A stretch of DNA of 64,000 nucleotides from Takakia lepidozioides (Eukaryota > Streptophyta > Takakiopsida > Takakiales > Takakiaceae), in contig CM060731.1 of assembly GCA_030704615.1 (NCBI GenBank), positions 61,236,756 through 61,300,755 of the forward strand. The letters run 5' to 3'. Numbering within the stretch: the first letter of the stretch is position 1; the number at the start of each line of letters is the position of its first letter. The notes under the pieces are model-generated. The model made no database searches. It was not told where the DNA came from and saw only the letters and a program-made list of their open reading frames with translations. Shown in pieces: positions 52,761 to 64,000 of the stretch. A program made the translations under genes and the position numbers.

Positions 52761-54658
52761 ATGGGCTTGTTTGAAATGGACACTGTGGTTAGCGCAATCG
52801 ACAGCCACCAAGTGGCCTCCCTTCTGCTAGGAGCAGGAATTCTAGTTATATTTGCACTGAAGCTGGCAGAATGGTGGGAGTCGAGGTCAGCGGCGCTCTT
52901 CATGCGCAGTCTGGCAGGAAAGCATTTGGTGATTACAGGTGCATCTAGCGGCATCGGTTATGCCATAGCAAAGCGAGGCATTCAGGAGGGTGCCTATGTG
53001 ACTTTAGTGGCTCGCAACCGTGACAACTTAAGAAAGGCAAGGGACTCTCTAGTCCAGCTGACCAAATGCAGCCCCGATTCCATACTTCTGAAGGTTTCGC
53101 ACAATCCTATGGCTTTCATATAGAAATTCAAAGTGATCAATTGGTTGTAGATCGAAATTACAACGTCTGGTATATAAATTACGTACGTAATTTATTTCTC
53201 ACAGAATATGTTCTGCTTATGTTCTGCTTTCCTGTGAGTACAACCCGCTTACAAGATCAACCAGTTGCAGAATCTGCTGTCTACATGATCTACAAGGTAC
53301 TGATCAGCTCCTTAATTACACTTGCATACAGCCAGCTGATGCGGGCGATGCAGTGGCCATCTCAGCGGCAATCGGGGAGGCGCATCAGTGGAGACCCATA
53401 GATGTGCTAGTGTGCAATGCTGGCGTAGCCGTATCTGGCCATTTTGATGAAATCGCTATTAAGGATCTGGATGAAACAGTCAGAATCAATATCATGGGGT
53501 CGGTGTATCCTGTGCACGCAGCACTTCCCCTCATGAAACAACGCGGGCTCTCCAATCCAAGTTCCATCGTTTTCATTAGCTCCATTGCAGGCCTGGTACG
53601 TCGTAATCTAATTCGATCGCTCAACTTTTTCATTTGTGCAAATTTATTTCTTGCGGCTACAAATGTCCCGGGGGAGAGCTGACTGGTTCTAACTTGATGT
53701 CGTAGCCTTGATCAATGGAGTCTTGATTGGGCTTGAGTGCTTGATGTCGGTCAGTATCGAACCTGCAGTTCAAGTTCGAAGTAAATTTTACACAGTTCAA
53801 TGTTCGGAGTGTGTGGATTATGCCTGCAGTTCAGCTGCTATGGGGGCAACGTGTATGCAGCAACAAAATACGCGCAGCGAGGCATTGCAGAGGTCCTGCG
53901 TTGGGAGCTAATGCCATATAACATTCGTGTGAATGTTGTATGCCCAGGCTTTGTCGACACCCCCATGCTGACCACTTCGGGTACATTCGTGCTTGAATCA
54001 GAGTTTTGCTTAATGTTTCCAAATGGTAGCTAGTGCATTCACGTGTTCTCTTCACATTTTCGAGCACATTTTCTTCCCGTGACATGTTGCAAGATGCAAG
54101 TTGGTCATTAAACTATCGGTGAGCATTAGAGGCACATACTCATGCAGCCCTCAAGAATGATTAGATCGACTTTGAACCCTTTCACAATGTAATCGTAGCA
54201 ACTCAATTGATTGGTAAATTGTACGTACGTCGTAATCCTTCCTCACCTCCTCATTCTGGGTTAAATAAAACATCTAGCTAGCTAGAGCTCTAACTAATTA
54301 GTCTTTTCTGCATGCATGCTAAGTGGGTTCCGTTGCAGTTGAACTTCCCACCAAGACAGCTGCAATAGGTCGCGACATCAACAATTTCGACCGTTCCAAA
54401 TTGGATCAGCCAGATGACGTTGCTGCTTGCACTCTAGAGGGCGTTAAGAAAGGCACCTACTTGATCACTACAAATCCATTGGGGGCTCTCGCGGCCGTTC
54501 TTTCCAGGGGGCCGATCCCTGAGGATTCAATCATCAGCAACCTGAAGGAGCTTGCCTTGGCCATTCCTGCACGCTTGCTGGGCCACAGAATGAAAACGGA
54601 CATGACAGAAAAAATATTCAGACACGTAAACCCAGCTGGAACAAAGAAAACCATGTAA
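52761..54658 (+). CDS. TSC10: 3-ketodihydrosphingosine reductase (TSC10-like)
   Basis: Four exons: 52761-53093, 53332-53595, 53830-53980, 54339-54658, joined LLK|PAD, AGL|FSC and TS(G|TT)E; phases agree and give 355 aa. Short-chain dehydrogenase landmarks: VITGASSGIGYAIAKRG (NADPH fold), LVCNAGVAVSG (NAG), IVFISSIAGL (catalytic Ser), VYAATKYAQRGIAEVLRWEL (YxxxK) and RVNVVCPGFVDTPML. A hydrophobic N-terminus (SLLLGAGILVIFALKLAEWW) would anchor it in the ER. The C-terminal half (DDVAACTLEGVKKGTYLITT, then NPLG) matches the KDSR/TSC10 extension and not generic reductases. KDSR reduces 3-ketodihydrosphingosine to dihydrosphingosine, the second step of sphingolipid synthesis. ATG at 52776 is an alternative start. 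AATAAA at 55099-55104 could be the poly(A) signal. Confidence 0.87.
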
Positions 54659-54699
54659 ACCAGTTGGAAAACACTGAGTACTTCGGGCTAATTTGCCAC

Positions 54700-56630
54700 T
54701 CAAGCTGGGAACTGAAGGCTTTAGAACTGGGGCTCTCTTCATCTGGAGTCATGCATGTGCATGTGCATGATCTGGAATCTTGGTTCTTTCATCCACATAT
54801 ATTACGGCATATTTTTGTGGCGCCTGTACGTTTTTAGTTTGGGTAGAAGCTGCGAAGGTGCTTAGTTTATAGATTAACAATCCCCCTGGGGAAGAGAGGG
54901 GTGAGGAACGTCCGGCCATCTCATCTGTCCTCAATTTCTAGTTAGTTGTCTCTCATGATTTCACTTACTGAATCTGAAGGATACTAGGTACAAATTACTT
55001 GATAGAAGCAGTAATTTGATCAGTTGATTAAGACTTTTCGAAACTGTGAGAAGCCCTCAGGGATGTTTATAACATACCGTGATGCGACTTGAAATGTCAA
55101 TAAATTATGGATCTCTAGATCGATCTCGTGAACGCATGTCCTTCATCAAGTGACCGCCCCTCTGGTTTCATAACCCCCAGGTCTGGCACCTTCTGCGCAT
55201 GCAGGAATGCTGCTGACCCCACCGTGTGAGCATACACATGAATAGCCTGAAAAGTTTTTGGTCTTTCCTGGAGGAGAGTTAGACTCATGGCGCACTAATT
55301 CAGCTTGCAGCAGATGTGTCTTCCCGTGAAGGGTCCTCTACTGGAAGTTTTCGGTCATCAGTGCAAAGCAGTAGTGAATGAGGACCGTTGATGCAAAATT
55401 AGAGAGGACTTAGGTAGACGCAGTCTAGAGCACAAGTTCTATACTGCATGTATGCATAACTTTGCACATTCACCGTCCACGGAGACTTCAGAGAACCATC
55501 TGTTACAGTACAATCTGGAAGACCCTCACATGTTACTTTTGGCCAGCAATTAGTTTGGGGCTCAGCTTCTGACAAACTTGCTTCGAGAAGAATAACTCGC
55601 TGTACGTGCAGAGCTACATTCGATCAGCTACCTCGCAAACGAACATGCATTCATGTACAGAACAATATGCTCAATGGTTCGTCTGAGCCAGCTTGAATGC
55701 AGGGTTCACAAGGCCGCCCAATTCATGAACCGAAACTCTTCTCACTGTCGAACATAATGGCCAGCTGCTCCCGGTCACCACCCCTTCATTCTCCACTCCA
55801 CGGACAATCAAATCTACTTTGGGGTAGCCCGAGTGTCTTCTGCACATGACATAGACATGACTGTACTACTAGTCGAACGCAGTTTGTTTTAATCGCCCAA
55901 CCATTCTGAAGATTTGAACTCGGATAACTTTGTGATTCTAAGCTGCTTAGTTCAATGAGCTGTTAGTTTGAAATTATGCTATCATAAATTATCTCAAACG
56001 AGATGTTGCCCAACAAGATGCTGTCAAGACTGAGCTTGGATTGCTTGACATCTGCAGCCCTGGAGCTGTCTGTCTTTGTTGGACTGGCAGACTCAATCTC
56101 CATGCAAGAGATGTGAACTCTAGAACTCTAGATCTACTGGAATTATGTGGCTCCAGAAGTTGCAGTGCTCAGTCAATGGTGAACTCAAAACGCCTGTAAG
56201 CGATCCAGTTGTGCATTGCTTTAGAGGGCAATGAGGGTGTTTAATTACACTTCCAAAGATTGTACGGATGAACTTAGAGAGTTGGAGACACGCTTGTGTC
56301 TAGGGACCTTGGGTAGTAACAAGATGGTGAGGTTAGCAGACTGTGTGGGCAAAGCTTATGAAGTTGACAGATATTGAGCACTCACAAAACCCCCAAACGA
56401 AGGATGCATGAACGGATGAGTTTGTTTGTGCAAGACCCGCCATCGTGCAGACAGAGGCAGGACCCACACTTCACGTGAGCAGGATATGAAGTCTTCAATC
56501 CACTATATTCAATCTTCGCTCTCGCGAACATGATACTTTATATAACGTGCTCAAGACCAAATGGAGTTAACAAGAGAAAGCATCAAACAAGGAGGAGAGA
56601 GGGTCCATCCGATCCCACTTGAGCAGCCCA
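54700..56630. other. Intergenic, no gene recognised
   Basis: Unique, near-balanced composition. Open frames are short and none resembles a known domain. Confidence 0.5.
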
Positions 56631-56639
56631 AAAACAAAT

Positions 56640-56880
56640 ATTGCTCACTTGAGGAGTTGTAGGAAGATCTCCGTGAGAGTCTGGTTATGTGTCGAAACAC
56701 ACTACAGTTCCCAAGGATCTCATAGTAGAAAGGATAGGAAAGAAGACAAGTTCTTCACTTTCTATTTCCCTGCTGTTGTCCCCGGCGCAAGCTAGGCATA
56801 GGCGGTCCTCAAGCTGCAGTGCCAGTCTCTATCCGCAGACTGTGGGAGCCAACACTAAACGTCCCCAAAGAAAGGAAGGA
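56640..56880 (-). mobile_element. LINE-1f C-terminal fragment, left arm of an inverted pair
   Basis: Minus strand carries the degraded LINE-1f C-terminus (ACAGTCTGCGGATAGAGACT, GCTTGCGCCGGGGACAACAG, GAAATAGAAAGTGAAGAACT). About 140 bp of it is the inverse of 57030-57180. Confidence 0.7.
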
Positions 56881-57024
56881 GAACTGCATCTCACTACAGG
56901 TTTTTCGTGCACGGGATTCACACAAGCGAGCTCTGAGGCAACTGGCAGCAGCTCTGGACTGAAGACACGAATAGTGTACAGAGCATCTCCCGCACGATGG
57001 TGAGCACCGGCAAGTTTGGCGGTG

Positions 57025-57185
57025 AAAGTGAAGGGACAACAGCAGGGAAATAGAAAGTGAAGAACAAGTCTTCTTTCCCATCCTTTCTAAGTACTATGAG
57101 ATCCTTGGGAAATACTATAGTATGTTCCTGTTCCCATACATAACCAGACTCTCATGGAGATCCCCTTGAGCAATTTAGTTGTTTC
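57025..57185 (+). mobile_element. LINE-1f C-terminal fragment, right arm of an inverted pair
   Basis: GGGACAACAGCAGGGAAATA, GAAAGTGAAGAACAAGTCTT, CTATGAGATCCTTGGGAAAT and AACCAGACTCTCATGGAGAT: the same sequence as the left arm but on the plus strand, separated by about 250 bp. Confidence 0.7.
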
Positions 57186-57189
57186 CCGG

Positions 57190-58110
57190 CTGCTCAAGTG
57201 GGGCTTTCTCTTGTTTGGTCTAAGCATGATAGCCAAAATGGAAGTCACTTGCAGTATGAAATTGGAGGGTTTTGGACTTACCATGCATGACGGGTTGTGA
57301 TGTTTCGTAGTATATGAATATAGAATCAAAATTTACACTGTGTAAGCAATCCAGGACATGTTTTCATTTAAAATTTGGAGAAGATTAGGCCCGTCCATCT
57401 TAGCCATTTGCACGATGTCAAGCACAGGAAGGTTGAGAGTATTACGCCCCAAACAACAGCTTTGGAGGAAACATTATAGGTGCATACCTTATCTCGTATG
57501 GTACATCGTCGTCCTTCCGCCACCTTTCTTGCAGTTCACGCTTCCCTTCCAGCACATCTCTAAGTTCAGCAAGCAGCACTTGCTACATTGCTTTTGGTAC
57601 ACTGATGTTGTATTCCAGAAAACACGTCGGGGAGGGAGGTAGATGTCTGCTACTACTTAGCTCGCTTGTCTGTGGAAGGGTCCCAAGCTGACCAACAAAC
57701 ACGACCATTTCATCCTTGCCCCATTTTTGAATGGGAACCTATGCCTGATTACTGTAATGACTCTCCAAACCACGACGATCTGCTTATTTACACAATTCCT
57801 TACAAGATTCATTCATGGGGTTTCAAGATGATGTCATATGGGAAAATTTCCTTCTATAAAATCTTTCTCCATAAACTTTACTCCTATTTACTCAAGGTTG
57901 CAAGTCGTGGGCTGTCCTTTGTGTAGCAGCTGCAAGATGATCTGAACAGAAGCAAATTCAACTCCTGGCCAACTTTGATCTCCTGGGCAAAAGGAGATCT
58001 CATCTGTTCTTGCGTCTCCGACTCAAGGGTTGATTGGCATCATCAACTCCCGCGAGATTGGATATTCCTGTTGTGTTAAGGCTCTTCCCTGTTGAGCGAG
58101 ATGATGTTGA
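57190..58110. other. No gene recognised
   Basis: Two open plus-strand frames (57358-57642, 57666-57926) have no family resemblance that I can see; the second reads MPDYCNDSPNHDDLLIYTIP, protein-like but unassigned. Confidence 0.3.
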
Positions 58111-58112
58111 CA

Positions 58113-58625
58113 CTAATTGGAAACATCGAAAACACTGTAACAGCAAATCCAAAACCCACTCAAACTCTCAAGCCAATAAGGCATAAAAGAAACACTTATC
58201 AGTGATCCCCATGACCTCCATGCCCTTTTCCACCAGGAATGCCAGACAGGTCCACGCATTTCACACGTGACCCTACTGGGTGTCACTCCTTCCCGTATCA
58301 TTTGCTCATGGAATTTTAAAGCCTCCCTACAACACCCAAGCTGATCGTATCCCGCTTCTGTGAGAACAGTCATACATTTGGCATACATGTCAACAAAGAT
58401 TTTCTCCAGGGTGACATTTGTCGTAGTTTCGGCTATCCTGAAGCATGAACCTTACACCCTTTTCCAGAGATCATAGCTTTAAAACACTTTGACAACACAA
58501 ATGATTGTTTGTTACCCGTTCTTGTATCATTGGCTCATTGATCTTAATAGTTTCTATACCACACCCCTGCTGACCGTATACTGTAATCATGGTGTTCCAG
58601 GCCACCACATTCTATTGGCATATTC
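58113..58625 (-). pseudogene. PPR protein remnant (repeat region)
   Basis: Minus strand 58611-58520 reads NVVAWNTMITVYGQQGCGIE and TIKINEPMIQERV, and 58388-58270 reads MYAKC, GCCREALKFHEQMIREGVTP. These are PLS-class PPR repeats (W..MI..Y.Q.G...EA...F..M). Stops and missing helices between the pieces show decay. Confidence 0.7.
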
Positions 58626-58834
58626 TTGAGGTTGCCATGTGGCAGTCACCACATGAGTCACCTGAGGGTTCTTCATAACAGAGGCGGACATACTAATGAG
58701 CCTGACAACAACAGCCAACTTCTCACACTGGTGATGAAGAAAACCAGCAGGTATCTTCTGGCACGGAGCTGTCACTATATTAAAGACGGTTTGGGCTGTG
58801 TCTGCTTCAGTGCAATCTTGGACTGTTAACATAT

Positions 58835-60933
58835 CTACAACACACGCCCCGTCCTTGTCTTCACCTTAGATGGGGAGTTCGTTGAGGTTTCCTCGGCAAG
58901 AGACGCCCGTACAATGAAAAGTATAATCTCCACAAACATGCCAGCAATGAGACCAATTACTCCCCCAGCTGCATGCTGCATTTCCATCATCCATTAATAA
59001 ATTAGTAGTTCACAAAACAATGACCAACAAAGCTGCAACAGACAGATCTAAGAGGAAAACCTAGAAGACCCAAAAGCATACATGTCTGAAAACCAGCCTC
59101 CTCTTTTGGGTTGAGAATTAATAGGACTCTCAGAAAGATCACAGCCATAAATTAACGTCTTTTCCCATTTGAAAGTAGAGGGAAAATGAGAGACATACCA
59201 GAGCAGGATTGTCCTTAAATTGTGATCGAAAAATGGTATATCCAAAAATATAGCCCGTAAACATAATCAACATTACATGTAACCCTGCAAAGATGATTAA
59301 CAACCAACCTCTTAATCAGTCGACCGGAAAGCCTCTCGAAGGTGAAGGGCTGCATATGTAATAATGCAAAGGACAGAATCACAAGGAAAGCACAGTGATT
59401 TGGACGTTTTTATGTTGAAGAGGTGGTCAAGGGTTGTGTCCAGTGCACCATGTTGCCCCACCTTCACTGTAGTAGGTGATGTTGAGAAGACAATCCGTAT
59501 CTGACAACAGCCTGTCTCTCTGCCTCTCTGTCTCTCTGTCTCTGTCTTTTGTCTATTAAGGATGATGAACGTTTTCTAATGTACTGCAATTGACTCTACT
59601 TCTAAATGGGAGGCTCTCTTCAACAGCATTAGCATATTGTCACTGCACACCTCTTTTCAAAACTGCCAGGCTTCTTGGCTCTTGACTTCTTGGATCAATA
59701 CATCTGCTAGGGTCACAACCTTTCTGACACACTGCCTCTATACTATCCCTTCCATTATCACTTGCTAACTCACTATGAGCAGTATGAATTTTTGGTTGAC
59801 TTTCATAAACCCTTGTGAGTTTTGTACACAGGCCGGCACCTCGGGGGTTAGTTCTCCACAGGAATAACGTCCTCAAGATACATCATAGAATTAGTCCGTC
59901 CAAATGGTCCATGAGTACATCTCTCTCTCACACATGCTTGACATCTGTGTGTTCCATCATTTATATGCATAGACCCCATGCCTGGAGTTGACAAGAGAGC
60001 AAGAAAAAGAGGCCCAGGGAAATTTTCTAGCAATATCACCGATACCCAGGTCTGTGACCATTGACTCAGCTGATAATAGCCCCAAAATCCATTGGGACAA
60101 TCTCAGTGAATGCTCATTCAGAGCTCAAACTATGCCCACTTCAACTAAAACTGGCAGCCAACAGCATGCGACACTCAGGTGGCGGGTGGAGGCATCGAAT
60201 GTGGGCTCACCGAAGCCAAATTGATCCCTGTATGAAGAGAAGTAGACTTGATCTGTATCACGGCTGTGTCGTGTGACATCCCTCACGAGTTCATTGTAGA
60301 CCTTTTGGTCAGCTAAGTCTTGCAGCTTAGAGAGGCGCGCTTTCAGCTCCTCGCTCTGCCATTTCACCGAACAACATATTGGTCAAGAGTTCCCGCAATC
60401 AATTCGTGTTTCCTTCTGTTGTACACTACGCTTCGCAGAATCCTAAACCAACTCACCGACAGGGCGCGCAGTATTTTCATAGCACTGGCTTCCGTTAACA
60501 TCTTTCTCATATGCTCACAAATGCCTATATAGATGTCCCAGACGTATGTCTTGTCTACCACCCAAACCTTTGCCACTCCTCTTCAACAGTGCATGTCAAA
60601 GATTCACCGACATGCCATAACTCCTTGTTTGATAAGGTAAAGAGGAATAACCTTTTCTCGCGCCTTGGGACTCTCAAGAATGACTGAGCTGCCTGCCAGA
60701 ACTCGGTGGAAGGGTACGCCATAGACAGGAGTGAGCTCGATCCACAAGTCCCGAACTACCGGATAGGGGACCACACTCGCACCCAAGTACACGACTGCTG
60801 CATCGTGAAGAGTTGGAGCTAGAGTCCGTGAGGCTGATGCAGCAGAAAGCAGCGACTGGATGTTGGGGGAGCATTGTAGTAGAAGCTTTGAGGGTGTCCC
60901 GACATCTACCATCGCTTCGGATCCAGATTTCAT
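58835..60933 (-). CDS. V-ATPase assembly factor, VMA12/TMEM199 family
   Basis: Four exons on the minus strand: 60933-60652, 60355-60211, 59284-59199, 58975-58835; AG/GT borders fit and phases agree, giving 217 aa. Exon 2 reads SEELKARLSKLQDLADQKVY, NELVRDVT and SSYRDQFGFG; exon 3 adds LHVMLIMFTGYIFGYTIFRS, a membrane span; exon 4 adds AAGGVIGLIAGMFVEIILFI, a second span, then a short tail ending KTRTGRVL. The charged helix ending in SSY.DQ.GFG before two C-terminal spans is typical of the VMA12-like family (yeast Vma12, animal TMEM199), ER proteins that help build the V0 sector of the vacuolar ATPase. Start chosen as the first ATG in frame (60933). Intron 2 (926 nt) is the largest. Length is close to that of plant relatives. 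Confidence 0.85.
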
Positions 60934-61950
60934 CCTCACCGAAGAGAGGAGGGTACTAAGACGACATCTTTGTGCCTACATGATCCCGCAATTTTCAGGG
61001 TTTGACCATGACCCAGATATTCCTTTCAGCAACTAACATCAACGTACAAAACCGCCTAGAAATTCCCTTTGTTAAAATTGTTACCTTCTCAGATGGGAAG
61101 TTTCATCCTGGAGGCACCTAGGGTCTTGCAAGTCAAATCTATGAGGTAGATGGCGGGGAAGAGCAGGTTGGAGCTCAAGGAATAGTGGGAACGGAAGCCG
61201 TGCAGTGCGAGTGTTTCTGAAATGGAAGTGCCAAGCTGGTAAGGCATCTCTTCCTTATCAAAGAAGGATAAAGAGACAGAAAGATGGAATACCAGTCGTC
61301 CTGTTACGTGTACTCAATTGGGAAAGGTGAGAGAGAGGAAGGTTGACTTCATGGGTCATGGCACAGGGAGAATTCATATTCCTTTTTACGCGATGTGTAA
61401 CTTCCGTTGTCCTTGGAAGTGATATAGAGATTTCTGTACCCGCATCGCTAGTACCAGATTGCAAAACCAATTTGCCTCCGAGGATGAGGTGGCTGAAGTG
61501 GCTGGCAGGCGAAGGGCAAGGGCTTGGAGCACTATCATCGCTAATATTCCACAATACATGCTGCCCATCCTTGATGACACAAACGCAGCCGACACTACCC
61601 CTATTTGGATGGTATCTCCTCATCCCAGCAACATGGTACTCCTGGTTCTCTCCTTTGGTGACAGGATGGCATCGGGTCTGGTGTTCAAAGCTGATATTCA
61701 GGGCCATCTCCACCTCCAGGGAGAAATTGAGATAGATAAATCTCTGCTGTTCCACATCAGGGTGCTGGACTCCAAGGGTAATGCTAACCCGAACCCCCCC
61801 TTTGGACAGGCCTTGGAGTACACAGTTCCTTCACTTGGTTCCTCAACTGCCCCTTGGCGGATCTTCAATTCGCCCCTGCAGAATGGAGATGGATGGACGC
61901 CAAACACTCCCCATTCTTTGGATATTCAGTAAATCTGGGGTACAGATTAC
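60934..61950. other. Upstream of the VMA12 gene; ambiguous ORFs
   Basis: Open frames overlap on both strands at 61258-61932 (165 codons minus, 157 and 130 plus). None shows a recognised motif, and the overlap suggests the openness is compositional. The first 100-200 bp should hold the minus-strand gene's promoter. Confidence 0.35.
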
Positions 61951-63063
61951 TCAATCTCCTTCCTAAATGGCGCATGAAGTGAAGCAACTATCAGCTCACT
62001 CGAGCTAACCGGGACAAAATCTGGAAACATATATGGAGGAAAGATCGGGGTGCAAAGGTTGCTGGATTCTTGTGGAAACTTGCTCACAGGATACTGCCTA
62101 TCCGCCAAAAAACTCATGAAGATCAGCCTCTTTGCCCTATCTGCAATGCCCATTGAAATGATTTTGGATCGCTTTGAGACTTGGCGAGTATGTTCAATGT
62201 ACCATCTAAGAGGTCCCAGAGTAATATGAGATCAATTGAAATTTGTACGAAGGGGTAACGGATGGTTGCCCATCCAAATGGTTTTCATTCCCTTCGAGAC
62301 TTGGCCAGTATATTCAATGTACCATCTGACAGGTCCCAGAGTAATGTGAGATCAATCGAAATTATTTTGTGCTTCGAGAACTTTGTGGGTATGTTCATCA
62401 TACGTAGATAGATTATAAAATTTGTGAAATGATTATGAAATACGAAGGGACCAGGCGAAATTTGTTTGGAAGACGACCATTCGTAACTCGTTATAACTTA
62501 TTGGTTAACATCAATTTTCCTTGTTCTCCAGCTTTCGGAGTTAATTGCAGATACCCACATACACGTCATGACCAAATATGACACCATTGTAAATTTGCTT
62601 ACAGGGTGAACCACTTCTTCCTTTGCAATGTCTCAAGAAGGATCTGGAGAATAGTTCTCTCTTTCTACGCTCATTGGTGTTCTTTCCCCTCCCCTCCATC
62701 TCCTCTTCTCTTGCTCCTCAATTTCTTGCCTGCAAGCTCTCAGATCAGCTGCCATGTATGGAGCTCCCTGAGAGCCCTTGCCTTGTGGAATTTGTGGAAA
62801 ATGCGGTGTGCATGGGTGTATGAGGGGAAACCCTCCAGGGGCAGATCTATTTTGTTTGTCACTTATCATGATCTGCTCACAGAGGGAAAGAAAGCGTGGG
62901 ATCATGTTTGTGTAGCTATTCCCAGAACTTCAGAGCAACGGGGGAGGAAGCTCCATCAAGACTTTCAACAGTCCTGGGGCAAAGGTGACGTGCTCGGCTC
63001 TTCCAATATGCGCTTTACCTGGCAAAACACCATCCCCCCTCAATGGGAAGTCCTCTGGTGAAG
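61950..63063 (+). pseudogene. LINE ORF2 end with zf-RVT domain, interrupted
   Basis: Plus strand: RANRDKIWKHIWRKDRGAKV, AGFLWKLAHRILPIR and PLCPICNAH, the zf-RVT zinc-binding module after RT in L1-like plant LINEs. After an interruption at about 62157-62600 it resumes with VNHFFLCNVSRRIW, ALWNLWKMRCAWVYEG and ends IPPQWEVLW-stop at 63061. Joined, the pieces give the usual C..C...H...C spacing. This LINE class differs from the ones inside the CCDC57-like gene. Confidence 0.75.
62157..62600. repeat. Interruption in the LINE with a 72-bp direct repeat
   Basis: About 440 bp separate CPICNAH from VNHFFLCN. Two copies of a 72-bp sequence (CTTTGAGACTTGGCGAGTAT ... GAGATCAATTGAAATT), at about 62171-62243 and 62293-62364, differ at few positions. 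No coding potential. Confidence 0.75.
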
Positions 63064-64000
63064 GGGAAGAGGATTTCAATTGGCGCCACAAAAAAACAAG
63101 AGATTAGAAATCCAGAGCTCAGCTTAAATTCTAATACCTCAGGTCCTCTGGAAGATCTCGCTAAATCCTTAGACTGCGACAAATCTCTTCGTATTTTGGG
63201 TTTCACCAGCTCTCATCCGCCAACATCCCCACTCAACTTCGAACTCTTCGCTTTGGTCGCTTCTCATTTATGTCTTCTTCTTTATGTCCCAAGGCTGTAC
63301 TTCGATTCTAGAGCTCTACAAAACACTAACATTGGGTCTAACCCTCCTCCTCATCTTACTCTCTTCGCGCTGCCTCTGTTATCCTAGGGCTAAAGCTAGT
63401 AATTCTCACTCTCTTGATCATGCATGGGATTCCAGCTTAGCATCCTCCTTCATAGTTCCTCTCTCTCGTCAATTCCATCCTTTCGTTTCAGTAGCTAGTA
63501 TGTTGGGGTGTCGGGGATGTTCCCCCTCAGTAAGCCTCCATGGCTCCGGTAGTGGTTATTTTCCCACTAAATGTTGACAATCTTTATTAACCTCTAATGG
63601 ACGAGTCGACCTGATTCGCGTCGATTGGATATTTCGACCGTCGGTGGGCCCCTTGGATGAATCTGGATGAAAATGGGCCCTGAACAAAAGTTCTAGCCCT
63701 TGAAATTCTGCACCGGACAAAATTTATTGCACCCTAATTGGACAAATCCTGCGCTGTCAGGATTTTTTGAAATGATGATGAGCACCCAAAATCCAATGGT
63801 TTCTAGTCCTCCACGGGCTTTGACCTAGCCACGTGGTAGGCAAAATGGGCGTCGGTGGCCTGATGTCGGCGATCGGGTGCATGCAGGGTTAGCATGTCCA
63901 CCCGTGCGGACATAGGGATGCCACCCTATGGCCAGTGATGGATGGCGGCAGCATGGAATGGGCTCTCTCTTCGCGCACACAGAGTCTGGGTTCCTGGAGT
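63064..64000. other. No gene recognised
   Basis: Open frames at 63043-63577 lack recognisable motifs; the rest to the window edge is unique-looking with no repeats that I can tie to elsewhere. Confidence 0.35.

Noticed and set aside
61258-61932. Overlapping long frames on opposite strands, possibly a lectin-like protein on the minus strand
   Set aside because: An IKDGQHVLW stretch was faintly lectin-like, but no repeat of it and no Cys framework; opposing frames are equally open.

Overview
The window looks like nuclear DNA of a green plant-lineage eukaryote with a large, transposon-packed genome. Every believable host gene is split by GT-AG introns, and the proteins are plant-type: a TSC10-like 3-ketodihydrosphingosine reductase, a VMA12/TMEM199-like V-ATPase assembly factor and PPR remnants. 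A plant-type mitochondrial rps3 fragment is also present. A CCDC57-like centriole/cilium protein suggests a lineage that still makes flagellated cells (streptophyte alga, bryophyte, lycophyte or fern). A Chara-like charophyte is my best guess, as inference only.

Layout. 1-6.5 kb: decayed MULE-like transposase (minus) head-to-head with a methyltransferase-like gene (plus, 'copy A'). 6.6-11.4 kb: an unidentified spliced minus-strand gene whose intron is a GGGGAGCAG minisatellite, then more minisatellites. 12-15 kb: PPR, SINE and Ty3/gypsy debris. 15.4-36.8 kb: one minus-strand gene that I reassembled as 24 phase-compatible exons (856 codons), CCDC57-like; its introns carry at least a dozen LINE and SINE insertions. 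38-40 kb: two non-autonomous DNA transposons with clear terminal inverted repeats and target duplications. 40.2-43.4 kb: truncated chromodomain Ty3/gypsy element with one LTR. 43.4-47.8 kb: 'copy B' of the methyltransferase-like gene, with a seven-copy palindrome array in one intron and a 726-bp solo LTR in a later exon. 48-52.5 kb: minisatellite, AT-rich intergenic DNA and SINEs. 52.8-54.7 kb: the reductase gene (4 exons). 56.6-58.6 kb: LINE inverted repeat and a PPR remnant. 58.8-60.9 kb: the VMA12-like gene (4 exons). 62-63 kb: a zf-RVT type LINE end.

The most unusual content is the methyltransferase-like mobile gene. It is present twice, has a beta-class (permuted) motif order, and its introns carry near-perfect palindromes with the shared core CGT(TG/CA)ACG. 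In copy A a 560-bp block spanning this intron is inverted. Other notable points are LINE insertions caught at nucleotide resolution: a twin-primed copy with a 14-bp target duplication, and two 45-47 bp 'micro' insertions with 11- and 12-bp duplications. All exon models, phases and repeats were read by eye; no database search was possible.
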